In this document: one piece after another, positions 18,201 to 29,000 of the stretch | Layout: every line of letters starts with the position of its first letter | Position numbering within the stretch: the stretch's first letter is position 1 | DNA from: Hondaea fermentalgiana | Lineage: Eukaryota > Sar > Bigyra > Thraustochytrida > Thraustochytriidae | DNA length: 34,665 bases | NCBI GenBank assembly: GCA_014084085.1 | Contig: NPFB01000120.1 | Coordinates: 55,614-90,278, forward strand | Reading direction: 5' to 3' | Made by a program: the position numbers and the translations under genes | The notes under the pieces: model-generated | Told to the model about the DNA's origin: nothing | Databases searched by the model: none | What the model saw: only the letters and a program-made list of their open reading frames with translations

Positions 18201-18321
18201 CACGAACCACTTTGTGGCGCCACCCGGGGCCAAAAAGAGTTTTTGCTTCTTTGGGCGAGAACGCTGTTCGGACAACGACAAAAACTTCATCTCCAGGTTT
18301 CGTGTGCTCCTTCGTCACCAT
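15289..18321 (-). CDS. piggyBac-derived protein (DDE_Tnp_1_7), probably catalytically dead
   Basis: A 1010-residue protein. Residues 1-85 form a compact module that may be SH3/Tudor-like. Residues 90-370 are low-complexity with a poly-Ser run. Residues 380-870 resemble piggyBac transposases: YFKAFFIQGRYLEKLVACTS matches the family's opening helix, and RRFRAITTAIAFSD matches its RF..I...L.FSD region. Of the catalytic Asp triad, the first fits Asp579 in IIDEE, the second appears as Glu693 in YCEPRYAGL where the family has D.YFTS, and the third position reads VSELN near 795-796. Residues 940-1005 form a Cys/His-rich finger (CKDC, CILC, CKEC) like the piggyBac C-terminal domain. The frame is intact and no TTAA occurs in either flank, so a domesticated gene is more likely than a mobile element. 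Confidence 0.8.
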   Translation of the reverse strand: MVTKEHTKPGDEVFVVVRTAFSPKEAKTLFGPGWRHKVVRGVISDVVRKARARMVRLEGLPEARSIASRNLWSSRKLAELNLAELERKRQGGDWHTSHEGGHAPNLVVDHNGDSETERQQLIDNEDAEHTFPMVTSSSHRRLADEEGEAEHRRAVNAECGVDNDTASKIHKGASISSAIPSSSSSSSSSSSSVAVAAAAATSMADDSIDAARPDRDGRPEPEGVVAKRRKRTHPSVDLSVSQDGSEGSVHLSDVHDHHSEHELTQPTNLTSATNENADVPTTARRGPEQLTEEDLHSQEMNVNDGVGVRWELQDGSASDGEARPDSQPRSGETTLSRTEVGSTNEVESQESHQRLQSRNRDLETCSNHQSEASRNDTEAREKLAGQEELGIPPSLVLPPLSTGHNVRPKKLGVSTRLLWDDRQESNDRSALAYFKAFFIQGRYLEKLVACTSTNLNRVGEEPFRGEAEFFQYCGLLLNMTLYNGVEPADCWSGSSLGFIAYPDFSRVMPARRFRAITTAIAFSDEEMPVVDEVSSGENEVSDRGTLYHRNSLQQIMDGFNSARQVFVRAGCALSCGIIDEECAGSDPNLPGESGDFASPGSKGFPLAHVPRAVSQDRDFLGSELHGLFCAQTGILLRLEAVDNEWSPGRLGSDPENMLGYTVCQRLLGPLLQGSREDVHAEEADSKARVLYCEPRYAGLKTAAGVKNVHGVDFVGELSGSALALMPPARDLRGKTCRFSYKTVVDDVSLYVYEPVDVRPFMLLSTIGERPSLAARGALEVPRFYKEFRSRHLQVSELNIGRRWQVGLLASMLSICVTDAFFASRFFCPQASVHYTAGIDAFRQALISQLRGDTTLRLAEEDQGTSIRDSEAASAAEQGTHPQSLGIGVRGRDSSGAGAELNPSLPNTAPSDLRATAIVAKIWKPKMILEQLSLLNKEHHLWRDPYPNPRCKDCMQFNKSPVRRGSKHCILCSNQAKVNAGASTLIGRYVHAICKECEQDHVAMHRQLREV
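17746..17783 (+). repeat. (GAA)n trinucleotide repeat in coding sequence
   Basis: About twelve GAA units, read on the minus strand as a poly-Ser run in the disordered region of the piggyBac-derived protein. It is followed by AGC/AAC triplets encoding an Ala/Val run. Confidence 0.9.
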
Positions 18322-19374
18322 TCTCTTTGCAGCCAGCTGCTGTGCTATGCTGTGTCACTTCCTCTCGAGCTTGGCACTGTCGGCCCTCGTGTTGATTTGC
18401 CAAGCGTGCCGTCGTCCTTGTCGATTGTTTATGGCTCTCAAGTCCGCCTCGAAGGAGACTGACGAAGCGCCGTTGCGGCCCTCGGCCGACGAGCCCAAGG
18501 TCGCCGCGGCGCCCGGCGCCAGCGCGTCTTTGCGGGCCCCCGCGCACAAGCCTCGAGGCCGATAAGTTTGTTTGGCGCTTGTGTTTGTGTCGAGGGAAAA
18601 AATCGACCAAGGACTTTCGTGTTTTACAGCAAAGGCATGTCAAGCCAGGATTTTAGACGAAACAACGCGCCACATACCACGACAAGCACGCCATGCAGGC
18701 ACGCAGGCACGCAGGCACGCACACGCGCACGCATGAAATGGCAATGTGATTCCTTTACAAGGTAGACCCGGATGCAACTAAACAATTGTATGGAAGCGGA
18801 ACTGTAAGTGGACATTCCTGTGGCAGATATCGACGATAGCCATGGGCAAATTATGCCCCGCACTTCACTTTCCAATTCATGCAACCATGGCAAGAAAGCA
18901 GCAAAAGCAAAAAACTTGCGTCTACCATGTCATGAAGGCATCGCATGATGTTCTACGTTGAACCTATCCCACGTAATTCTGTCTTCGAACCATCAAACAA
19001 GATCCAGAATCAAGTATGCATGTCCCTCATGAGAGACTCTCTGAGAGATCGACCGAGATTGACCCCCAGCTCAAAGCACTGAGGCTCCGTTTCCTCATGA
19101 GCAGCAGGGCAAGTTCTCTCTTCCATGGTCGTCATCAAGCCTTGCTGGGCTCCTCTTTTCCTCCTAAGATCGTCTGGTGTACATACACATACATACTACA
19201 CTCGCATTCACCTCTCAAACAAAATCGCACGCGGCGCGAGCGACGGCAGCAGGTCCGATTGGCGCAGAGCACGGCTTTGAGCGCGGCTCCGAGCCCAGCA
19301 CCGGGATCAGCACCGGGCTCCGCTGCAAGCCGCACGTCGTTTGGTTGTCGCAGCGCCGAGCTTCGTGCAGCAGC
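18322..19374. promoter_or_regulatory. divergent spacer between the piggyBac-derived gene and the PSMG3-like gene
   Basis: A 1053-bp head-to-head spacer that should contain both promoters. It includes a 44-codon GC-rich ORF (18431-18565) and three GCAGGCAC units at 18695-18718. No TTAA tetranucleotide occurs in it. No RNA gene was recognised. Confidence 0.45.
18431..18565 (+). CDS. possible 44-residue small protein
   Basis: A short frame from ATG to TAA with almost all G/C-ending codons, encoding a disordered Ala/Pro/Lys/Arg-rich peptide. It starts 110 bp from the divergent piggyBac-derived gene, so it could be a small gene, an upstream ORF or a first exon. GC content alone could also produce it, and I find no family match. 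Confidence 0.2.
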   Translation: MALKSASKETDEAPLRPSADEPKVAAAPGASASLRAPAHKPRGR

Positions 19375-19935
19375 ATGAGCGCCATGACAGAAGAAGGTCT
19401 AGAGATGTGGACGCACGAGAGCAGCGAAGGCTTTCCGGAGACCGCGCAGGCGCGCGACGGCGCGATGGAAATGGTCTCGTGCGAGTACCACAACCAGTGG
19501 GTGGTCTTCGTCTCTGAGGTGGGCCGCATCGGAACGGTGGTGGAGGCACGCAAAGATCATCCTCGCGACCAAACCAAGGGCGGCTACAGCGTTGAAGTGA
19601 AACTCGGGGATCGTGAAGACATGTGGGTTCGTGTTCTTGCTCGTCAATTGGTCGAGCGCACATATAAGCTTGCACAGAAACCTCTGCTCCTCATGAGTTC
19701 ACTCCGCCTTTCTGACGAGGATGCGGACGCCTCGGAGGCCAAAATTCGGCACGCTCTTGCGCTATTTGACAAGCTTGCTGGAGGCGGAGATGCCGCCAAA
19801 GCCCCAGCGATGCCACCGTCGCCAGGCCAAGTCCAAGTAGCAGTGGCATCGAAGGCATCATCAGAGATAGTACCAGATACAGCTGCATCAGACGCACCAA
19901 CGACAGAAGCAGCAGAAAATCCAAATTCAGATTAA
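19375..19935 (+). CDS. PSMG3: PSMG3/PAC3-like proteasome assembly chaperone
   Basis: A 186-residue protein with a core at residues 31-133 that follows human PSMG3 in pattern. A first strand with the Cys/hydrophobic alternation of VVCTAF-type sequence (here MVSCEY) leads to VFVSEVGRIGTVVEA (human VLVTQFGKMGTLV). Then comes VEVKLGDREDMWVRVLARQLVE (human TKVLLGQDEPLIHVFAKNLVA) and a closing LLLMSSLRL strand plus helix. PAC3 pairs with PAC4 and guides alpha-ring assembly of the 20S proteasome in the cytosol. The first true in-frame ATG is at 19375, with another three codons later. The 53-residue Ala/Pro/Ser tail is not part of the family. Similarity is weak in identity but consistent in order and length. 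The gene is tail to tail with the BEACH gene, 85 bp between stops. Confidence 0.65.
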   Translation: MSAMTEEGLEMWTHESSEGFPETAQARDGAMEMVSCEYHNQWVVFVSEVGRIGTVVEARKDHPRDQTKGGYSVEVKLGDREDMWVRVLARQLVERTYKLAQKPLLLMSSLRLSDEDADASEAKIRHALALFDKLAGGGDAAKAPAMPPSPGQVQVAVASKASSEIVPDTAASDAPTTEAAENPNSD

Positions 19936-20020
19936 TCAAATTCGTAAAAACTAAAAAGACATGAATGATAATGTGTCCCGGCAAGAAAGTCAATCAGTCA
20001 ATTTAGCGATCAGTGAGCCA

Positions 20021-23000
20021 TTATCCCTTGAAAGACGAAAGCTCCGAAGAGGCCCAGAGACGCAGCTTGCCGGATGCATTGCCGCATGCAAGCCGGCGTT
20101 GCGCCTTGTCCACAGCAATCGCTGTCACGGCCATGTTGTGTCCAAAGTCCAGCACAACACGCAGCGCGAAATGGCGCCTGCCGGACTCCTCCGGGAGATC
20201 CCAAAGCGCGATTGCGCCGCGCTCGTGGCCAGTCACCGCAACGATGCCATCCTGGAAATCGTCGCACATTGTCGCAAGGCACGACTTCGGATAGTCCAAC
20301 CGCGCCCCGTGCAGAACTGGGGTCATGTGCATTGTCGCCAGCAGCTCGCCGTTGATATGCCAGTAGCTCAAGTCCGAGCCCGATAATGTTAGAATGTTCC
20401 CGTTCGCATCGTTGATGGATACATGTGTCACCGGACCAGTTTGACGCCCGAGCTGGCGAATAAAACACTTCTTCTCCAAATCCCAGAGTACCGCTGTGCA
20501 GTCACGAGATCCGGACACGGCGATGCCCTGCTTCTGCGACGTTGCCAGCGAGGTGATCGCTGCTGTGTGAGAAGACAGAACCTGAATCTGGTCCAGCACC
20601 CAGGCGCCATTGCGCTCCTTCGCCTTCCGCAAGTGCCAAGCTGTAACAAGAGCATCTGCACCACCCGTCCAAATGTGCGCTCCATCCTCACTCACGCTGC
20701 AGGCTGTAATCGCGCCCGTGTGCAAAGCTTCAAAGACGGCCACAACCTTGCCCGGGGCCAGCGAGTAGTTCAGGCTTGGTGCAACGCTGTGCAAACGCAA
20801 CGAGCCATTCTCCGACCCCCAGCTCAGATACAAACCCGTAAAGGGCTGAATCATGGTGGCGCTGCCCGACAGCACGACCACCTTCTCGGGTGTGACGGAT
20901 ATTTCCTGGACGGCGCCTGGAGTGCCGATGAAACGAAGAGCAAAGCCCGAGTCGATGGATGCCAAGGAACATTGTCCAGGGAGCTGGGCTGTGCCATTCT
21001 CACCGGGACGCTCAATGGCAGGACGCGCATAGGCGCCAGGAATTACCAAAGGCGGCGCCAGACGATGGTGCCAGGCCACGGCAGACGCTTCCACTTCCGT
21101 AATTGGTCTCGAAAGGTTGACACGCGGCACGACACGTTTGGGGTGCGGCTTGGAAAAAAGCTTGCGCGGCGTCTGGCCGAAATTGTGAATCTGCGCAAGG
21201 GTTGCCTTCTTCAAGACAGGATCGTCGATCTCGTCTGGATTCACTTCTCCTTCATAGGTCAGCGGATGAAAAACGTTCTGAGATTCGATCGCCGCACGAC
21301 CGCGCTGCTTGTACCCAAAGATCAAGTCGATCCATTCATGAAGGTGCTCTGACACGTAGCGTGACTCCAGTGCGCGTCGGTGCATACGCACAAAGTAAAA
21401 CGGGTCGTTCTGGCTCCACGTGGGCAGCTCCACATCATCCACGCGAATGCCGCGCTGCGTGGTTCCAAAGTCAAACTTGTTACGATTGTGCAGGAATTCA
21501 GGTAGGTAAAAGAATTCGGGAATCAGTTCCCGCACGTCTTGCACATTAAAGTCTTCTCCGGACACGCTCCGCCAGCTCGATATAAATGAATGAAAAAGAC
21601 GGTCGGCACGATCAAACTGGCCGCCCTGCAATTCGAGCGCCATGCAAGTGTACGGCTCTAAACGGATCAGGAACTGCAACACGTACGCAGAGCACGAATA
21701 GTGTGTTCCGTAATGAAAGGGCTGCATTTGCGTCTCTGCAGCTGTCGATGCAAGCAGTGCGTAGCGTTCCGAGAACTGCTTGGCGCGCTCTGGATTGAGC
21801 GCTCCCATCGGCTTGGAAAGATCTCGATACGATGCCGGGTCTTCCAGATCAAGGTGCTCCTTCGTGTACTGTTGCAGAATCCACGGGAACACAGGGTACT
21901 GCGTCAAATCGTTGTGCGACCTTCCGGCGAGCATGTTGAGATGCATCAGGTACGAAAAGTTGGAGATTTCGCCATCCAGCCACTGTCTCGTCACAGACGC
22001 CCTGAATCGGCGAAATGGTGCCATGAGCGCGCCCAGAGAGAGTCCCTCCGGGTTCATCAAACTTGACTGCGCTAAACCTTGCATTGTGCTTGACTTTGAG
22101 ATAATCAAGTGCGGCATCTCCTTGGCCAGCACCTTGGTAAACATCCAGTCGCGGTCTTCTTGTGAGTCAAAGACGAGCAGAAAGTTACCGCCGTCTACAG
22201 CGAAAAACTCAATGCCGACCTCGCTGAACATGTACCTGCGTCTGTACATCTCGCGAATCTGATCGAAACGTAGCTTGCGCAGGCTCGGCGCGGGCAAGGA
22301 CATCTCCGCACCGGAGTCGTATCCAATCGATTGCGATGTGCTCGTCAGTGCAGACACGGATCGCGACATGCCCTGTCGCGTGTATACAGTATCTCCGTAC
22401 GACTCGCCAGGTGCCAAAATGTGAACGTAGTCGCCCCGCATCGTCACATCGTACACGTGCGACACGCAGCGCTCCGACTGGGGTAGTTGTTCAAAGTGAT
22501 TGTCGACAATCCTATAGTTCGATACAAAGTACAAGGACTTCTCGCACAGAATTGCGATACCGCGATTGGCTTCCATACCACTAACCTCGGCGCACTCCAC
22601 AATACGCTCAGGCTTGCGTTTGCGATCCAGAATGTCCAATTCCGACCAAATTCGTTCCTCGTCCTCCCATCCAAGCGCAGTCATTTCCTCTTCAATCGAA
22701 ACAGGTCCTTGCTTTGCAGCAGTTTTCTCAGTCGCTTGCGAACTGGCAGCATCATCAAAAGACTCTTCGCTTTCGCCGCGATTCGATCTGGGAGGCGACA
22801 GCCCATCGTTTGGAGTCGAGGTCGCAGTCTTGTCTGGGAGACCAGAGCCGGATACCTTGTCTTCAGGAATGAGCAGGTCGGGATCTTGCAAAGGCTCGTT
22901 GGGCCCACCCGTTGCGTTGGCTACGAGAGGTGCTGTTGAAGCGCCCGCGCTGGTGTCTTTGGCGGCATGGATTGACGACGCGCCGCCGGCCTCTTTGGCT

Positions 23001-26000
23001 ATGGAGTTCTTTCTCGCCGAGGCACCATCGCTCGTAGCGTGTTTGGAGGCGCCGGTATCTCGCCTTTCTTCGTGCGACTCAGCGCTTTGAGCAGCTTCGA
23101 GTTCTGCAGCTTGCTCAAAGTCCTCCGAATCCTCGAGTCGGAGAGATTGCCGTTTTTGCAAAGGGTTGCGCTTTCTCGATGACGTCAACCCAGGGGCGAG
23201 ACGGAAATCTTCAAGGGCATCATGATCCATCTCCGGCGAGATGCTTCGCTGAGAAGACATTCCTTCTTTGTCCATGTCAGACCCATCGCTTGCCGGCGGA
23301 GGTGACGTCTCGTTCTCGCCGGCACTTGCTTCCGCCTGATTGATACTACTTGCTCTCCGACCGTGTCCGATCTGGCCGTCTTCGTTGTCATTTTCATTAA
23401 CATCAACATCAACATCATCAGCGTCGTCGTTGTCGTCGTCGTCGTCGTCGTCGCCCATCAAGTCGCCTTCGTCAAATGCGTCGTCAAAGGCATCGTCCGT
23501 AAGCGATCTGAGACGAGTGGATCGTCGGTCAGATCGAGGCCCGCGAAGCGAGTACAACACCTTGTTTAGCTCGTCCTCCTCCTGCTCGAATTCGCCGAGC
23601 TCACTCGACCCTTCGTCACCAAGCTCAGCGTCCCCAAGACCGCCCACGGATGCCTTCCGCAAGCTCGCCTGGAGCGCCACGACTGGCGACCTTTCCAAGC
23701 CTGATCGAGAAGTGGAAAGACTGTCTCCCGACATGGGTGCGCCCGCATCCGCCATATCGCTCTTCTCCGCGAAAGGAGAAGGTTCTGGATCTGGGAGATA
23801 CCCGACAAAGCGGAATCGATTCGTGAACTTCAGATGAAGCATAACGCGCCGGCGCATACGGTCCTGTCCGTCGCTGCAATCCAAGAGAAATCGTTTGTCC
23901 TCATCGAGAGGATTTTCCTCCACTTCCTTTGCCGTTGCAGACGGTAGAAAGAACGAGCTGTGCACACCACGACGGAAGAGATCCGTCTCCTTCTTCCAAC
24001 AACGCTTGCCACGGAGCAGATGCTCCAGACCGACGCGTTGCCATTGACGATGACGTTCAGCGGCCTCTTCCTGCGTAGTCGTCATTAGTGTCTTTGCAGC
24101 TTGAAGTACCTTGTCTGGTGACGGGTGGGTTCGCTGCGCGGTGCCACTGGTGCTGACCCTGCGCTTGTTGCTCTGACGCTTCATGTATTCCACCTCAATG
24201 TGCAAGAAGCGTCGATGCTCGGGGAACTCAACTCCGTCAAAGGTCGGCGCCATGTCGCGCAGCGTCTCTGGTGGAGTCAGACCGCACTGGACCTGGCTTC
24301 CGAACAGCTCAATATGCTTGACACGCAGCCAAATTCGACGGAGCCAATCTGGCCGCAGCTTGCCCTCCTCGTGCCGCTCCTTTGCCCATGCGAGAAAGTT
24401 CGGGACCGCGTTGGGATTCACATCAGCATCCATGGGCACCGCTGAGTCCACTTCGGCATTTTCGTCGCCGAGAACAAGACCGCGGAAGCCTACGCCAAGC
24501 GTGGGCTCCTTGAGAAAGAGCGCCGGTCGGCTCGCCGCCGCCTTGGCCAGACCCTTGACCAAAAGGTTCTGCATTTCCGTGTCTCCTGACTTGAAAGCCA
24601 AAGCGAGATGACGCAAACTCATGCCAATGAAACAAGTGACAAAAAGCGTACTTTCATCGTACATGTTGAACTCGGCACGAAGCTCGTCGGGGATCATCTC
24701 AGCTACCACGTAGGGCTCTTTGTTGCTGCCGTCACTCATGGGACTCGACGAGTTGCTCTGCCCCAGCATTCGAAGCACGTTGCTAATCATTTCGTTCGTT
24801 CGAAGGCGACGGTAATTGCGTCGCACGGCCTGCAGCAATTGGCCAAGCGAGTCCGTCGTCTTGTTCAGCAGAGACACGTCTAACGACCAGAGAATCAGTC
24901 CTCGAGCGCAACGCAGAATGCGTTCTTTGAACTCGAGTGTGTCGACGCGGCTTTCGGCCTGCAAGGTTAGTTCTAGAATTGTGTGCTCCGCGTTCGGAAT
25001 CCAGCCAAAAGAGGCGCGTCCCGCCAAAAAGCACACTAACGCCCCGACCTTGTTCGGATCGGCATTATGAGGAAGCTTCATGCGGGATCCAGCGCTCATG
25101 CGTGCTTCCCAAGTGCGATCGTCGAGCATGAGAGTAAGACGAGGCATAAACGCTTGAATCAGTGCCGTCTGGAAGCCAAGTGCTTCCTCAGCGGGTGCTG
25201 TCGTCGGGAAAGACTGCATCAAGGTCTCGAGCAGCTTTCTTCCATCTTTGGGCCGAAGCAGAGGATGTTCCATTGCTGCTACGGCAGCCGACGGGGCCGT
25301 TACGTCTCCATTTTTGACTCCGCCCGAGGAGGCGCCACTGTTGCCACTCGAGCCATCCTCAGCTACGGCGTCGCATAAGAGCTCGCTGTACAAAATCATC
25401 ATGCTCATTGCAATTGGGCCAGTGAAGCCCTGACTCGTTGTCCCTGACACATGAGCCCCCGTGAGGTCTTCCTTGTCCTCGGGAGCGTCTACAGACGGTT
25501 GTTCCTTCAAGTGACCGCGCGCGTCGACGAAAAGAAGCTCCGTGCACATGTCAACAAAGGCGCTCGTCTCAAAAAAGCCCACAGCACTAGGAAAACGCTG
25601 CACGGTGATGACCAGCGCCGAACAAACGTTCCCGCAGAGTGATTCGATTTTATCGCGCGTCCACTCAAAGGTTGGCTTTCCCGTAGCGACAGGGCTCAAT
25701 GGCGTCGCCTGTACCATGTCATTCTCATTGACGGCGTCGAGTACGCCGCATAGCACTTGCATCAGCGCTTCGTGCGCATCGAGATACCATCGTGGCGGCG
25801 AAAAGCGTGCTGTTCGGAGCAGCAACACCCGGAATTGGTCGACAAGGCTAGCGTGGAGCATTTCGACATTTGCTCCCGCTTCAACTGTCGATCGGCGATT
25901 CAGGAGACGCTGCTTCACACCTGGGCTCACAAAACTACTGATGCGCTCGTCGGGTGCATCAGAAGTACCCAGACCAAACGATGCGCGATCATGCATGGGG

Positions 26001-29000
26001 TGAGTGTAACTTCCACTGCTCATGTTGCTACTCCTGCTTTCGTTGCTACTCAAACGCGCGCGTTGCCGATTTCGCAAGGAGATTGGGGACCCGAGCAGAT
26101 GCGCAGGAATGCCACAGATCAGAATGAGGAAAGAGAACGAAAGACTCTCCAGCTCGCGGTGCGTTTTGCCTGCCTCTGCGAGCATTGCAAATCCACCATG
26201 GGCGATAAAGTGACGTGCAAATTCGGGACTCTCCTGGAGAATCTCCACGAGCAAGCGCACGGCCAATAAAAAGGTCTCCGAGTCGCTATCAGGGCGAATG
26301 AGACAGGTGAACCAGTGCACGGAGAGAATATCAGAGAAAACGGCAAAGGTGGCTGTCCGATGCTCCGCCAGGGTCCGCGTCGACTCCGCCGGCACTTGCT
26401 CTGGAATCTCGAGAAGTAGCTCAAAAAGCATGCAACGAATCTTGCGCAGAATTGCTTCGCCAGCCTCCGAAAGGTCGTCGTCCGAGGGCAGGGCTAGGCG
26501 ACGCCCAGACTTGACAGCCTTGCTCTTAACAAGATCTGTCACCGTGCGTCGTCGTCTTCGTCGTCGTGGCGGGGGCGCGCCCCCTGACGCAATCTGCGGC
26601 ATGATTGTGCTGCTGTTCATCTCGTCTTGTGCAGGGTTTGGTGACTTCGCATTCGTCGTATCATCATCTGTGTCGTTCGTGGTCTCAACCGTGGAGGTCG
26701 AGTACGTTTGCTCGTGACGTACAGGTGGGGGGTCGGGGAGTGTAGTCTCTTGAGACGATCGCACGTCTTTTTCGCTCTCGTTCTCACCCTCTTTCTCGTT
26801 CTTACTTTCTCCGGCCGGCTCTGAAGACGGTGGCGCTGATACAGAGCGCGTGAGGCTTGCGTCTTCCGGTGACTTGCTCACCAAGACTTCGTCAACCTCC
26901 TCGTCACTTGGGAGTGACACAAGAATATGCTTGAAGAGCTCAAAGAGGGAACGATGCTCAAGACGTTGCTTGATGAAGTTGTGCAGAAAATGCAGCGCTG
27001 CGGCAAGCACATCGGAAATCGTATCCTCTTCCGGAGGAATGTCAATGGCGAGAGTGAGGACAATTTCGAGCACCCAGTCGATGATATTCAGTCGAAGCAG
27101 AGCGTCTAGATTGAGTCGGACATTGAGATTGTCCTTGTCGACGAGATTGCTCAGCCACTGTAGGATGATCACAACGAACCCCCACCGGTGATGGCCCGAG
27201 TGTTGCGAGCCGCGCCATACCTGATGGTTCAAGACGAGTTGATGCAGCATCTCGGGGTCGACAATCAGAGCATCCTCGCCTTCCCCAAGAACGGCAAGGT
27301 TGAGCATGTTCTCAAAGACTTGCGGGGTGAATATTTCCTTGGTCCGCTGGGCAATGCCAAAGAGGACCCATGCCAGCACGCGAGGCCCATTGGATTGGCG
27401 AAACGCAAAGCGATTGTACTCGTGACCGCCAACGATATTGCGCAGTAGACGCAAAGTCAAGACGGTCACTTCGGGGTCCGGACTTAGCTCAAGCAGGCGC
27501 AGAACAACAGTGACGCCGCCAACGCTTCGGACCGTGTCACACAACGGAAGCGGTGTCACCGCGAATGCGCCTCCTCCGAGCACAGCGAGGGTCTGCTGCT
27601 GACCCGCGCCAGGAGCCGCAGTCGTTGCGCTGTTGACAAGGACGGTCCGTGGGACGTCAATCTCCCGAATTTTTTTCTCGACCAACGACTTGGTGTCGAT
27701 AGACTTGAAGCCTTCCAATGTGGTGCGTCGGCCCGCATAAAAGGAGCAAATCACGTTTTCGAGATCCACGTGGCCGGATTGGTGCAAAAACTCCGTGTTG
27801 CGCTGCAGCAGGTCTTGCCAAGAGGCGCTCGGTAGTCCGAGACGATCAAGATGGCTCGTCACAGAGCCGGCGTCGACCTCCTCGCTGCCTCGCTCGTACG
27901 CAAATACTTTTTCCAGCAAGACGGTGGTGAACGAACGCGCGTCGCGCATTGTGGCGCAGCTGCGACTTAGCGTGCCATTGTAATTTACGCCCAGCAGATA
28001 GGCATCTCTTGCAAAAGAATCTGTTTTCGGGATGTCGAGCATGAGCATGGGACCGAGACGCCAGAAACGAACGGCATCGCTGGGCCTCCTCGTCGCCGAA
28101 AGAACTGGGTCGACGCCCATGAAAACCGACGTCTTTAGGCCGCCATTTGGCATCGATGTCGGATATGGAAACTTCGAGGTTGCGGCCTCGACACCATCGC
28201 AGTAGAGCGTCATTCGGCCATTCAAAGACTTGTCGATGATCAGGCCAATATTACTCAAGGCCTTATGAACGAGCACGATATGGTGCCAATGCCCAGGTCT
28301 GAGGTTCAGGTTCGGGAAAACAATCTCATACGGGGCCAAGTCGCGCAGGAAGCGCTCGCGCGGGGACGCGCTGGGCTTGGGTGGCGCCTGGAGCGGGGAG
28401 GCAGGTGTAGTCGGGGAGGCCCCGGCCAAGGGACTTCCGGCGTTTCGTGGAATGCCCAAGAGCGTTGACACCGCGGCACTTGCCTCTGCAGAAGCCGTCA
28501 CGGCGGCAAGCGCGGCGCGCGTGAGCTCAGGAATAGGTCCAGAAGCCTGGTCGTCAACAAGTCCCCCTCCTGGCACGCTCCCCACGGGAGGACTGAGACG
28601 ACCGCCACCTGTGCGTGCGTCTGATGCATACGAGGTCGCCCCCGTGCCCAGTTGGGATGCGTGAGTCCCAATCGGGGGCGGGCTCGAGCGAGAGGCGTTC
28701 GGGCTATATTGTCCGGCTTGTGGGCCGCACGTGCGGCACCGCACGAGACCACCGTCCTCAATGGTCACGCGAAGAAGCTGGTGTCCATCTTTGTTCCGAA
28801 TCGAGGCCAGCACGATGGGCTCGCCGACCTCTTTGCCAAGCCAGACCCAAAAGGAAAGCGTATATCCCAATGCTGGCGGCCATGGACGCTTACCAAGCCC
28901 TGCAATGTGCAGATTTCCTGGAGCGTTATCCTGAACAGAGGATCGATGGCTTGCTTGCTTCGCCACCTTGCGCGGGCCGCTGCTGCTGTTATTGCCAGAA

